NCBI RefSeq assembly: GCF_027943255.1
Contig: NC_072893.1
Location: forward strand, 127,037,784 to 127,101,783
DNA length: 64,000 bases
Reading direction: 5' to 3'
DNA from: Anastrepha obliqua
Lineage: Eukaryota; Arthropoda; Insecta; Diptera; Tephritidae
Of the stretch, positions 22,301-33,423 are shown piece by piece. Both the position numbers and the translations under genes were made by a program. Numbering within the stretch: the first letter of the stretch is position 1; the number at the start of each line of letters is the position of its first letter. The notes beneath the pieces were generated by a model. The model did no database searches, was not told where the DNA came from, and worked only from the letters and a program-made list of their open reading frames with translations.

Positions 22301-22837
22301 TTGGTGAAAATGCAAATGTATTGTAAACAATTTTCGTTGCAAATACAATAACCTTTTTGATTCGCTATTTGCACTGTGAAAGAGAAAATATTCAGGCATA
22401 GAAATAAGTGGTGGAGGAAAGCTGGTGTTTTATAGCAATTACAACAATTGTCACCACCGATACAAGAAGTCAATATAGAAAATGAGGAAAGAAAAGAAAA
22501 TGAAGTTAATAAAATAAATAAAATGATAAGAAAATAAAAAAAATAAAGTTAAAGGTTAGCTCTTAAAATTTAGATATTCGTTATTCAGTTTTAGGGACAT
22601 TTAAAATCGTCCTAACTAATTGTTAAAAAATTTGCTTATTGACAGTAAGACAGATGTATGATTAAAATGAGAAATAAAAGAAAAAAATTTCGTGTGCTAT
22701 TCTAAGTACCTCGGATCGTACCTTTGGTATGATGTCGATTTTAGTGGGGAACAGGTAGTGCTCCATAGCATTGTATAATAGCTTTTTGTGGTCTAGTAGT
22801 TATTTTTTTTGCTCAAACTATATGAATAAGTAATTTT
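19370..22837. other. No gene recognised
   Basis: This region has mixed base composition. A GA-rich stretch (GAGAGTGAGACAGAGAAACC) lies near 19935-19990. Several small frames (20435-20719, 21464-21727, 21762-22166) show no domain, and the last is Thr/Pro/His-rich. No transposon ends were seen. Confidence 0.55.
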
Positions 22838-23512
22838 TTAAGGCCCTCGCCTCATTCGAAATGGTGGTTTTTGGATGTTACTACGTCCAAAGCGGAAACG
22901 AAAAAGAATTTTTTTTATTTTTGCTTTGAGTGTTTTATTCTTTGAAGTGATAAAATATCTATACGAGGTTTGTTCAAAAAGTTGTCAGCCTTCAAAAAAC
23001 GGTCTTCCAACAAAAGGTATGTCGGGATTCACAGGGGTTTGAAATCAAAAATACAAAAAAGTTCTTGTTCAGAATGAATGTCGTTATCGTGTGAACTAGG
23101 ATCTTAGAAAAAAAAAAATTTGACAAAATGCGGACGTTCATAGATAAAAACCTGTTTTTTGCCATTTTTTTGACTTCATAAGTCTGAAAAAATACTACAA
23201 ATTTCGTTTTCTGAATGATTGTGATTCACACGATAACGCCATCAATTCTATATCATTTACATTGTATTTCATCAAAATCGGTTAGGTACAAGCGGCTATA
23301 TCTGTGTCCATTGTCCATATGAAAACCATTTCTTGAAGGCGGACAACTTTTTGAAGGAACCTCGTATGGTCAAAAAACAATTTTTGTTTCTTAGCAATAG
23401 AACGGAAAATAAAATACTCCAAGCAAAAATAAAAGATCTTTTTTCGTTTCCGTTTAACATGCTTTTAAAGAAACACCCAAAAACACCATTTCAAATGAGG
23501 TGAGGGCCTTAA
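22838..23512. mobile_element. TTAA-flanked foldback MITE containing a nested MITE
   Basis: The outer arms (about 22838-22950 and 23390-23512) are inverted copies starting TTAAGGCCCTC(G/A)CCTCATT, followed by GAAATGGTG and a GGAAACGAAAAA block further in. Both ends carry TTAA, the target duplication of piggyBac-type elements, but I see no piggyBac coding sequence, so the class is inferred. The loop is occupied by the smaller element at 22964-23364. Confidence 0.75.
22964..23364. mobile_element. Mariner-type MITE nested in the foldback loop
   Basis: The termini are CGAGGTTTGTTCAAAAAGTTG on the left and, reverse-complemented, CGAGGTTCCTTCAAAAAGTTG on the right. TA flanks both ends. It is about 401 bp and holds an internal inverted pair around CGTTATCGTGTGAA (near 23082 and 23226). 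No coding sequence remains. CGAGG termini with TA flanks are typical of mariner-derived MITEs. Confidence 0.8.
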
Positions 23513-25656
23513 GTTATATAACGAAAACTGTCTTTTGCTTGTTTGATGTAAGAATAAAATTTAGCAATAGCCAATGCATATATGTGTGTATGTGTGTATA
23601 TTTGTACATTCCATTTATCAAAGCCATTAGCTTTGACTTGCCCATCTCCCTTCTTGTACATTAAATGCCTACTTCGTAATATTATTTATAAACGCATACA
23701 AATTTCTTACCCAACTAAATAAGTGTGTTGAGCAAAGCGCAAATAAAGAAATCTTTTGACAACTTTGGCAAAAGAAAAAGTTATTAAATAGCATAAAATT
23801 GAGACACAACAAGGAAAACTTACTCAGCCCAGGTATGCTTTATACAAATTTATGCCTCAGTATGTGAATGTCCACAAAACTATTTGCATAAAATATATAC
23901 AAATCATTCCTTGAAGCTCTAAGGGTCACGTTTCTGTATGGTTATCTGTATTTTCTCACATACACCTATACGAACAACACATTTATAGTTCTTTCAGGAA
24001 GCATTCATCTTAATTTCTTAAGCTGTGTCACATATGAAAAAGAAAACTCCCAAAAAAAGGGACCCAAGGAATGTATCAAAAGTTTTTAATAAATGTTACA
24101 AAACTAATTTAGCAGGAGCGACGGAGAAGCAAGAACTGAATAAAATATTATAGAAGCAAAAGCGCATGTAAAGCAAATGTCGACACGTATTTGTATGTGT
24201 GTGTGTGTGAGTGCCCACATGTGGAAAGTTTTGTTTCAGCATTAACTAAAAAGGACATAGAAAGGTGAATGGGCAGTCAAATAGACAGTGAAATAGCGGC
24301 TAGGCTGTGCATACAAAACAAAAAAAAAAACAAAGAGAAATAAGGCAGTCGCTACAGTGAACGTACAACTCGCTACAAACGGAATATTTGAAAAATGTCT
24401 TCGCCTACCCAACTGTAATCCCAATTGTTGCGCACAGCGAATACTTTTTTATTTATTTATTTTTTTAGTACAAACAAAAATATCGTATTCTAGGCAACCT
24501 TTCTGGCGTGTGTCCTCTACTGCCCTCGGGTCAGCAAAAATTTATGCGCTCGAGCGCCTGAACCTCGACCTGTTAGCCTATCGTCCATCCCATCCACCAC
24601 ACTGCGTCGCATCTACTCTCAGTAGCACAGCACACTGCCGCAAGACATACGAGTGTATGTAAACAACTGTGAAATTGAATAAAAATTATTCGACCATTCG
24701 ACCAATGTGCAGATGCAGGCATTTGTGCCTGTGTGGGTGTGACTAACAATTTGCTATTTATTCGCCTGATACGCCAGTCTAAAGCCAATCACAAGCACAT
24801 TGCACCACTTTCACCAAATGCCGTTCTGTCTTGCATACTCTTACGTATATAAAATTGCAGGTAAACAGGTGATTCTAAAGTAATCTTTCGATTATTGGTA
24901 GCATCTATCAAAGTATTTTCCAACCTCAACTCCTGTGTCTACCGCAATCATTTCACGTGAACACTCGTCTTTTTCTTGTAGAAACTAAAGCCGCAAGAAT
25001 ACTCAGAAAACGAACCGAGTGGAAAAAACAAGCAATTGATTCACTTTAAACCTTAAACCTACAATTTAATAAAACTAATATATGATATTGTCGCTTAAGT
25101 GATATAAAATGATGGGCTTCCGCTTCAATTTTCATTAAGTGACGCATGGCGACCTTTTATTTGACCCCGATATGTAGTGGCTGCACACAAGTTCTGTCTC
25201 TTGCTATAAAAAATTATACAACAATGGCAGTGTTTAGCGGGCAAAAAATATGAATTATTCATAAACCCAATTTTTAATTGAATTCGGCGAGCGGCAGTGA
25301 CATCTAATGAATTAGTAGAAGTGCGAAAACTTATCAAAAATAAGAAATAAGGAAGCGGAGTTTGAAAGTAACTAATAAGTATCAATTGAAGAACAATTTT
25401 TTTACCTTTCAGTATGTATTAAATGCCCCAATCTGTTGAAAGGTGTGAGATTTATAAAAATGAACAACTGTACAGTACCAATTCATAAAAAAGGGCACCG
25501 AATTCTCAATAAATATTTAGAACTTTAGGTTCGGAAATAAGAGTAGGCGAGGTGGTTTTAAAAAATTATAAGTGAGAAATATTTATGACGCCTTAAGCAG
25601 TTTACAAACATCCCTGTCAAAGCAAAATTTTAATTGTTTTCGGGTGTTGAAATAGA
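23513..25656. other. No gene recognised
   Basis: This is AT-rich sequence with a GTGTGTGTGTG run at 24195-24210. The frames at 24242-24662 and 25125-25385 are short and without domains. Confidence 0.55.
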
Positions 25657-25661
25657 ATGTT

Positions 25662-25969
25662 TGTACAGACAAACTCGTTTGTTTGTCCGGCGGCAATGCT
25701 GAGAAAAACGGTTTAAATTTAATGAACTCCAAAAGTGTACTGTTTTATTTTGAATGTAGGCTTGCTTATATACATACACATATACTTAATTCTAAAGGTT
25801 CTAATTCTAATTTGGTCCCCTTTAATCACCTGATGTTCAAGGTTGCGGGAATGCAATGCAGGGGCAGATAAAGTGATGCGGTCAAAAGGGCGCTCATAAT
25901 ATGACCAATCATGTGCAGGGGCGGATCAAAGGATGCGGTCAAAAAGGGCGCATATAATGTGACCAAACA
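25662..25969 (-). repeat. BEL/Pao 3' LTR (element orientation)
   Basis: This starts and ends with TG/CA. It differs from the other LTR at three bases, all visible near 25694 and 25867-25872. It contains a polyadenylation-like AATAAA on the minus strand (25744-25749). Sequence just inside the LTR lacks a clean polypurine tract, in keeping with the neighbouring deletion. Confidence 0.95.
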
Positions 25970-28297
25970 TCCCGGGCCCGTTGAAATGTATTTCAAGCAG
26001 GTAGTACAGCCATTTTATGACCCAGAATTGAAGACGTAGTAATGCCACCAGTGCTTTAGCACCTGCATGGTAATGCGTGATGTGTAAATGTCGAATATAG
26101 AGCTCCACGAAGTGGCATTGTCCTGGCAATATGATAGGGTGTTTCTGAAAATCTGCCAAATCTGCTAGCTCAAGACGCCCACCAACTAGTAGTAGACGAA
26201 AACCACCATGAATCTGCAGAAACGGGTTGAGAAATTTAAGTTGCCCAGATATTGTTTTGTTTTGGTTGATCAGCCGTATTTCGTCCGGGAAGTGCTGTTG
26301 TTGCACATTCCAAACAATGCACCACAGCGCTTGCTTCAAATCTTGAGGTGATAGAGTTCCTTTGTCTAGGTGAGTTTCAAGCGGCCTGCTTGTTAATTGA
26401 TGAAAACGAAATAGCCAGGCTACAACTCGTAAGCAATGAATGTATGTACTGTTTCTCTCAAGCACCTTCAAAATGTAGTTTTCTTCGATGACTGCTTTAA
26501 AAGCTGACTTACGTTTTTCTCGAGAAACTTCTTCCATATCGAGTTGGCCACATTGATTGCTGGGCCAGTTTTCGGGTTCAAGTTGTAAGAATGATGGTCC
26601 TGAAAACCAAATTGAATTGCTTAGTTCAAGTGCAGTACAGCCTCGTGACACGATATCAGCCGGGTTGCACTTTGTTGGGACATGCCGCCAACTTGCATCT
26701 GCTGTGAGATTGGAGCTACACGCGACTTGGCAGTCAAAAGGGTGACAGTAGGTTTGCCTTCTGTTGATTTCGAGCGAAGATAAATAGCACAGCCATAGGC
26801 TCGAATGGACGAGTCACAAAACCCATGAATTTGTAAAGAGTTGTGATTTGTTGATCCAGAATACCTTGGAACTGAGAGCGTACTCAGATGAGCTATGTCC
26901 TTGAGAAATCGTTCCCATGCCGTTTGTAGGTTCTGCGGCACCGACTCGTCCCAATTCAGCTTCAAAAGCCATATTTCTTGTAATATGATCTTTGCAGTAA
27001 TAATAACCGGAGCGAGAAGTCCCAAAGGATCGAAAAGCGCTGATGCAATAGATAAGATTGATCTCTTAGTTCCACGTCCATTCACAGGTTGTTTCAACTG
27101 AAAAGAAAATAAGAAAATATCTCGTATTTGATCCCATTTTATACCTAAAGTGCTCGTTGTAAAACTTTCGTCGATATTTAAATCTTTCATGGTGTCATCT
27201 TCTCGAAATTTATGGTGGTTTGAATGCCACTTCGCCAAGGGGAAACAACCACGCCTCAGTATCTCCGTGACTTCGTATTTGATTCGCGATAGCTCTGCCA
27301 GGGTATCGGCACCGCATAAAAGAACATCAACGTAGAATGACGTTTTAATTGTACTGGAACCGAGCGCATACTCCGATTCGTATGCATCAGCAATGTAGTT
27401 TAGGCTCTGTACAGCGAGATAAGGAGCGGACGCCGTACCATATGTTACCGTGTTTAACTGGTAAGTGCGTATTTCATCGTGGGGCGTACTTCTCCATAAG
27501 ATGTATTGGAATTTGCGATCGTTTTTATCCACCAAAATTTGTCTATACATCTTTACGATATCAGCAGTAAGTGTGTAACGATATAATCGAAACCGTAGTA
27601 GCAAGATGTATAGATCGTTCTGCAGAGTAGGCCGCACAGCAAGAATATCGTTGAGCGATCTTTGGGTTGTACTCTTGCAGGAGGCGTCGAATACTACCCT
27701 GAGTTTAGTTGTTGTGCTAGTTGGCTTCAGGACGTAATGATGAGGCACATAGTAATGTGGATTATCGAAATCCACATTTTCAACGATAATCATATGCCCA
27801 AGGCGGGAGTACTCTTCCATAAATGCGATGTATCGTTAGTGAAGGTCAGGACAGCGCGTTATACGCCGCTCCTGAACAATAAATCTTCGAAGTGCAGTTG
27901 CGTACGACTGGCCAAGACAATGAGGGGCCTCTTTAAACGGTAGCTTGACAACAACTCTCCCCTCGATGTTTCTCTGCACGGTTTGCATGTAACTTTGTTC
28001 ACAATTCCTTTGCTCAGTGGTCCACATGTCTGCCTTTGATGTGTCATCCAGCTTCCAGAGGCGTTGCAAATTGGCATCCACTGATTCCTCAACCGAAAGT
28101 AGGCAAATTGATGATGAATTCTCTATAGGTCGTTGATATCGGCCAGAGACGACCCAACCTAATAAAGTCTTCTGTAGTGACGGTAACCCAGGTGCTAACT
28201 TTATTTGCCCAATAGACAGGATGTCGAAAAAGATTTCTGTGCCGATGAGTAGGTCTACACGTGTTGGCTTGAAGAAATTTTCGTCGGCGAGTTCCAA
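25970..28297 (-). pseudogene. BEL/Pao pol pseudogene (RT, partial RNase H, integrase start)
   Basis: Similarity runs through three frames. 28297-27836 covers the protease-RT linker (DLLIGTEIFFDIL, LGQSYATALRRF) and ends in an in-frame TAA (27838-27836). 27820-26621 covers the reverse transcriptase, with KLRVVFDASCKS and TADIVKMYRQI. The catalytic box reads YVDV instead of YVDD, so one of the two metal-binding Asp is lost. The following RNase H keeps its start (GFCDSSIRAYGCAIY) but jumps from KSRVAP straight to a VPTKCNPADIVSRG-like block, a deletion of its catalytic middle with a frameshift. 26651-25970 carries the integrase zinc-binding region (HIRHLHITHYHAGAKALVALLR) and then stops at the LTR, so the integrase core is absent. 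Confidence 0.9.
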
Positions 28298-29886
28298 GAT
28301 GTGATATTTAATTCAGCCTCTGGCTGATAAGCGATTTGCGAGGTAACATGGAACGATAATGGTGTCTCATAGTCACACATTCGAGATTTGACAGTGGCTG
28401 ATGTCTTGTGTTTGATGTTTGTTACCGAGTCCCCAATGCTCTGGATTTCAGCGTGGTGCCTTTCTCTTGGGAGGCGTAATTTTCGGGAAAACTCCTCGGT
28501 AATAAAATTTACTTGGGAGCAGGAGTCGAGTAGCGCTCTACCCAATTGAAAACAGCCAGACGCATCTCGGATGAGTACCACTGCAGTTGCTAGTATGACT
28601 TGGTCTTGTGGCGATTTTTCTTGATGTGTGTGCGCAGCTGCAGTACTTACAGGTTGCGTTGGTTGCTCAAATGATGATGTAGGAAGCGATACTGACTGCA
28701 TTTTGTTTGAAGTAGGAGCACGATGAAGTAGGCTGTGATGAGAACGAGCACAATGTTTACATCTGAATGCGGACGAGCAATGTGCTAGTTGGTGTTTATT
28801 AGACAAACAATTTAGGCACAGACCTAACCTTTTAACCTCGTTGAAGCGGTCAGCAATCTCCATTTGCTTGAAGCGAGAGCAACTGCCAATCAAGTGATCT
28901 GAATTAGAACATAATGCGCAAGAGCGATTTGTACATGAAAACGAATAACCCTTACGTGGCGGCTTATTCCTGTTTTCCTGTTTGTAGCTGGATTTTCCAG
29001 AATCACCAAACGAGAGGGAGCCCGATGCTGACTCTAAAAACTGACAGCATCGTTCGAGAACCTTTGCGCACTGTTCCCAAGATGGTAGCGATGTGAAGTC
29101 TAACGACTCCTTCCACTTGTTTTGCGTTTCTTCATCAACCTTGTCCATTACAAGGTGAATGAGCAGTAAATGCGAAATGTTTTTATCAGAGCCGATTGAC
29201 AACAGGGAACTATAAAGTGCAGACACGTTGTTGACCAAACTTTGTAACTGAGAAGCACCACCTTTTGCAGGAGAAGGCAGCTCGAATAACGACTTGATGG
29301 TTTCCATGAAGATGAGCGTGCTATTGTCGTAACGGGACTTTAATCTGTCTAATGCTTTTGAGTAGTTCTCGCTGGTGATTTGGAACGCCTTCACAGTCTC
29401 CAAGGCCTGCCCTTGTAAACAATTGAGGAGATTTTTGAACTTCTCAATATTAGACAGCGATAACTCATTTCCGATGACGTGCATGAATGATGCGATGAAA
29501 TTTTTATATTCTGAGTACCTTCCACAGAATACGGGTAATTTTAATGCTGGTATTTTTGAATACGAAACAGGAATTGCTGCTGTTGATTCACGGAACGTTG
29601 AGTTGTGTTCATCTTCACCGAGCTGCATTTGGATGTTTGAACGGATGGTGACGTAGAGGTCTTCCAGGTCACCCCGACCATTGTCTTCTGGATCGAGCTT
29701 CTCGATTTGCGTTTGATAGCCCAACCCCTGCTTAAAATAGGAGTCTAAAATTCCGAGTCGACACTTGAGTTCGATGGGCGAAAGTATTTTTCCAGTTTTA
29801 CTTTCGCTTGTCTCCACTATTGTCCTTATGCGGGACATGTTTTTCCGGGTTAGTAAGCGCTGCTGCTTGACTTCTTCCAGCGACAT
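28255..29886 (-). CDS. BEL/Pao gag-protease polyprotein part
   Basis: This is an open frame of 543 codons. The N-terminal two thirds match the retroelement gag domain found with BEL/Pao (DUF1759-like), including LPVFCGRYSEYKNF and SKALDRLKSRY. Two Cys/His knuckle regions follow (CTNRSCALCSNSDHLIGSC, then CLNCLSNKHQLAHC and CKHCARSHH). The aspartic protease lies near residue 455 in ALLDSCSQVNFI. Family members normally have Asp-Ser-Gly at the active site; here Gly is Cys, which may abolish cleavage. The ATG at 29886 is the first in frame and fits the expected start. The frame is lost just after the protease, where pol continues in another frame. Confidence 0.9.
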   Translation of the reverse strand: MSLEEVKQQRLLTRKNMSRIRTIVETSESKTGKILSPIELKCRLGILDSYFKQGLGYQTQIEKLDPEDNGRGDLEDLYVTIRSNIQMQLGEDEHNSTFRESTAAIPVSYSKIPALKLPVFCGRYSEYKNFIASFMHVIGNELSLSNIEKFKNLLNCLQGQALETVKAFQITSENYSKALDRLKSRYDNSTLIFMETIKSLFELPSPAKGGASQLQSLVNNVSALYSSLLSIGSDKNISHLLLIHLVMDKVDEETQNKWKESLDFTSLPSWEQCAKVLERCCQFLESASGSLSFGDSGKSSYKQENRNKPPRKGYSFSCTNRSCALCSNSDHLIGSCSRFKQMEIADRFNEVKRLGLCLNCLSNKHQLAHCSSAFRCKHCARSHHSLLHRAPTSNKMQSVSLPTSSFEQPTQPVSTAAAHTHQEKSPQDQVILATAVVLIRDASGCFQLGRALLDSCSQVNFITEEFSRKLRLPRERHHAEIQSIGDSVTNIKHKTSATVKSRMCDYETPLSFHVTSQIAYQPEAELNITSWNSPTKISSSQHV

Positions 29887-30126
29887 GATTCACCAAATAA
29901 ATTTTGCGAAAAGGTATGGATGTATGATTTGCGAAATGACAAAATGATGAAAATGCTGAGCCGAAAAATATTTGCTGGTTGGTGAATCACTGCAGTAAAA
30001 CTTAAGTTTTATGCCAAACAGCAAAAGTTGACAATAAACCACGGTTGCGAAAAAATGTAATTGCTGAACCGATATTTATTCCGTTATCAGCGATTGCCAC
30101 TAAAAATTAAGACACACTATGTGTAT

Positions 30127-30144
30127 GCCCCACGTTGGGCGCCA
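30127..30144 (-). promoter_or_regulatory. Primer-binding site for tRNA-Lys
   Basis: The 18-bp plus-strand sequence GCCCCACGTTGGGCGCCA equals the 3' end of fly tRNA-Lys(CTT) including CCA, as I remember it. It sits 5 bp inside the 5' LTR, the correct place and orientation for priming minus-strand DNA. Confidence 0.85.
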
Positions 30145-30149
30145 GAAAA

Positions 30150-30457
30150 TGTACAGACAAACTCGTTTGTTTGTCCGGCGGTAATGCTGAGAAAAACGGT
30201 TTAAATTTAATGAACTCCAAAAGTGTACTGTTTTATTTTGAATGTAGGCTTGCTTATATACATACACATATACTTAATTCTAAAGGTTCTAATTCTAATT
30301 TGGTCCCCTTTAATCACCTGATGTTCAAGGTTGCGGGAATGCAATGCAGGGGCGGATCAAGTGATGCGGTCAAAAGGGCGCTCATAATATGACCAATCAT
30401 GTGCAGGGGCGGATCAAAGGATGCGGTCAAAAAGGGCGCATATAATGTGACCAAACA
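30150..30457 (-). repeat. BEL/Pao 5' LTR (element orientation)
   Basis: This is nearly identical to 25662-25969. The U3-side end contains a tandem duplication of a ~57-bp block that starts GCAGGGGCGGATC (30346 and 30403), which could be a duplicated regulatory unit. Confidence 0.95.
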
Positions 30458-30494
30458 ATGTTCATGGATACAACTTTCGCAAAATAAAAAGTAT

Positions 30495-30735
30495 AAGGAT
30501 ATAAGAATTAAGTATAACATTTGTAGTTCAAAAATTTAGTATAACACTTTAAGTATAACAGTTTTAGTATAACAAGTTTAGTATACCATATTTGGTATGA
30601 CAATTTTAGTATAACAGTAATTAGCAAAGTTTTAATATAACAGTTCAGTAAAGCAGTTAAGTATAACAGTTTGGTATAACAGTAATGGTATCACAAATTT
30701 AATATATCATTTTTATAACTTAGTATAACAGTTTG
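30495..30735. repeat. GTATAACAG minisatellite, segment 1
   Basis: Degenerate 12-15 bp units of the form TTTAGTATAACAG recur about 14 times between the BEL element and the non-LTR element. The same words recur at 34390-34650 and 37222-37245. Confidence 0.85.
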
Positions 30736-33326
30736 AAGACTAACCTTGCAGAGGACTGGGAGCGATACCGCGATATTCGGGAATCGAAAAGAGCCTCATT
30801 TAGGGAATTCTGCAGCGGTATTGAATCGCTGAGTGAGACGGCGAAATTGGTTAGGATCCTGAAAAGGGACCCAACTGCAAAGCTGGGGTCACTTAGGAAA
30901 TCTGATGGCTCCTTCACGGAGCGGAAAAGTGAGACACTCAGCTTGCTGATGGAATCTCACTTTCCTGGTAATCAGATAGGCATCAGCCGGCAACAGCCCT
31001 TATTGATAGAGGCAGTTGTCAGAGCTGTTACTCCTTCTCGGCATGACTGGTTCATTGCCAGATCTGTGGTGAATGAGGCCCCCATTCGATTTGCCATCAA
31101 ATCTTTTGGCGGCTACAAGTCGCCCGGACCAGATGGCATATATCCTGCCATGCTGAAGGAGGGTGCAGAGTTCGTGACAGCAGCCCTGAAGAAAATCTTC
31201 TCGGCATGCCTGGCACTGGCTTACATACCACGCTCTTGGAGGATGGTGAGGGTCGCTTTCATCCCAAAGGTTGGAAAGGACGACTACACCAGCCCCAAAA
31301 GATTTAGACCCATCAGCATGACCTCTTTCATGCTGAAAGGTCTCGAACGACTGGTGGAACTGCGCATACGTCAGAAGTCGCTGAAGGCTCACTCTCTGTC
31401 TCTATTTCAGCATGCCTATCAGACTGGAAAATTCTGCGAGTCGGCGCTGCAAAACCTTGTTGCTAGGGTAGAGCTGGCCATCGACAGAAGGGACTATGCT
31501 ATGGGCATCTTTTTAGACATAGAGGGGGATTTTGATAATGCCACTTTTCACAGTATGTGTAACTCTGCTAGTAGGCACTGCGTAGACCGGGTGCTAGTAA
31601 ATTGGATTTGTTCGATGCTGGCCCAAAGAATCGTTTCGGTGCGAGCAGAGGAAGATGTGCTGGTGTCATCTGGGGTTAATAGAGGATGCTTCCAAGGCGG
31701 TGTGGTTTCTCCATTGCTCTGGTGCATGGTAATCGATCCTCTACTCACCACCTTAAACGATTCGGGAGTTTACGCACAAGCATATGCGGACATCTGCAGG
31801 AAAGTGCAGAAAACTCTGGAGCGGATTGACACTTGGTGCTGTGCGAATGGGCTATCAGCAAATCCTGCCAAGACTGGTATTGTCCTCTTTACCAGAAGGA
31901 GGAAGCTTGATGGACTCGCTCTGCCAAAGCTAAAAGGAGTCACAATCCAGCTATCCAAGGAAATTAAATATCTTGGAGTAATCCTCGATAGTAAGCTCCT
32001 ATGGAAATTACACGTTGAAACAAAGGCATCCAAAGCACTGACAGCTTTCTGGCAGTGCAAACGTGTCTTTGGGAAAACGTGGGGTCTCTCTCCTAGCAAG
32101 GTCCTATGGATCTACCCGGCTATGATAAGACCCATTATCACCTATGCATCAGTGGTCTGGATGAGTATACTCTCTTTAGTGGGAGCCAGGAGGACCTTAT
32201 CGAGACTACAACGCACTGTGGCCATCTGTTCCACCGGAGCTTTTCCGACTACTTCAGGCCCGGCACTAGATGCTCTGATTGGTTTACCACCACTTGATGC
32301 TTTCATCCCGGAGAGGCCTTGAAGGCCATCTGCAGACTGAAACACAACGGGAACTGGTACGGCCCTTGTCCGGCATTGGAACACAGAGAAGGCATGGACA
32401 TCGATCCAACGATTCTCTCCATGCCATCAAGAGTCGTACTTGAAAAGAGATACAGTGTAGTGCTACCAGAGGCTCAGTTGTGGGAAGACTCAGAAAATGA
32501 GCCCGGCAAACACTGTTTTTGCAGTTTTACGGATGGCTCCAGGAGCGAGCATGGCTCCGGCTCTGGGGTCTACGTAGAATCCAGCGGGACAAAACTGCAC
32601 TTTGCTCTTGGAATGCATGCATCTGTGTTTCAAACGGAGGTGTATGCAGTTCAAGAAGCGATGAACTTTGTTGTGGAAAAACGATAGAGAGGCAGATCTA
32701 TATGTGTCTGCAGCGACAGCCAAGCTGCGCTTATGGCCTTAGACAGCCCTCCAACCACATCAGGGGTAGTCAAGTCGTGTAAATCCTGGCTGAACTATGT
32801 CGGTAGACATAATAGCCTGATGCTAACATGGGTCCCGGGACACGTGGGTATCGCGGGTAACGAGACCTCTGACTCCTTAGCTAAGATGCCCCTCCCTTCT
32901 GCGGCTATCACAGACACGATTAGCAAATGGGTAACTACCACCCACAAGCGAGCTTGGCAGGCTGAGAGAGGCTGCAGATGGGCAAAACTGATGTTACCTA
33001 TCATGTCCGATCGACTGTCGCAAACCCTTCTGTCATTAAGCAGAGGGGAGTGCGGCCTTAGACAGCCCTCCGGACGGTTGGCTGGACTGATGACGGGCCA
33101 CCTTCTGTGGGCAAAGCACATGGAAAGGTTGGGCATCTCAGACAGTGTACTCTGCCCAGCTTGTGAAGAGGAGGATGAGACGGCGGACCACCTCCTGTGT
33201 GTCTGCCCCGCCTTCGCTCGAATCAGGTTTGAGGTCTTTGGCACTAATGTGTTAAGAAGCGACCATCTTGGCTCCTTGGCACCACAAGATCTACTTCGGA
33301 GATTGGGTAGATTTAAAGAAAATTAA
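30736..33326 (+). pseudogene. Reverse transcriptase-RNase H polyprotein pseudogene
   Basis: The first frame (to 32322) includes FGGYKSPGPDGIYPAMLK, RPISMTSFMLKGLERL, FLDIEGDFDNATF (palm motif A) and SGVNRGCFQGGVVSPLLW (motif B, with Cys-Phe where Cys-Pro is usual). Motif C reads only QAYAD and then jumps to ICRKVQKTLERIDTWC, so the second Asp of YADD and the residues after it are deleted in frame. A one-base frameshift near 32310 leads into EALKAICRLKHNGNWYG. The RNase H (32513-32870) keeps FTDGSR, the Glu in FQTEVYA, CSDSQAAL and GNETSDSLAK. A TAG at 32685-32687 interrupts it. The C-terminus has CPACEEEDETADHLLCVCP, the zinc-knuckle-like end of these elements. Confidence 0.85.
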
Positions 33327-33413
33327 AAGGGAATCCAAGTGTAATACAATGGACTCAATTAATGTCTGAGTGCTGCACTTGCTAGTTGTCTCGACAAAAA
33401 ATAAAAAAAAAAA
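30736..33413 (+). mobile_element. Non-LTR retrotransposon with RNase H, 5'-truncated
   Basis: This begins abruptly after the minisatellite and ends in an A-rich tail (33398-33413). It encodes a reverse transcriptase followed by RNase H and a terminal Cys/His motif, an arrangement found in the I, LOA and R1-related groups. The endonuclease is missing because of 5' truncation. Confidence 0.85.
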
Positions 33414-33423
33414 AACCTCTTCT

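Larger units (their letters stand above)
25657..30462 (-). mobile_element. BEL/Pao LTR retrotransposon, internally deleted
   Basis: Two 308-bp LTRs (25662-25969 and 30150-30457) bound a coding region read on the minus strand. A perfect 5-bp duplication, ATGTT, flanks the element (25657-25661 and 30458-30462). The order is 5' LTR, tRNA-Lys primer-binding site, gag with zinc knuckles, protease, reverse transcriptase, RNase H, and the start of integrase. At 4796 bp it is shorter than usual for the family. Most of RNase H and the integrase core are gone, and the coding sequence carries stops and active-site changes. The LTRs differ at only three positions, so the insertion is fairly recent. Confidence 0.95.

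Noticed and set aside
26557..27943. Plus-strand frames within the BEL element
   Set aside because: They are shadows of the minus-strand pol gene.
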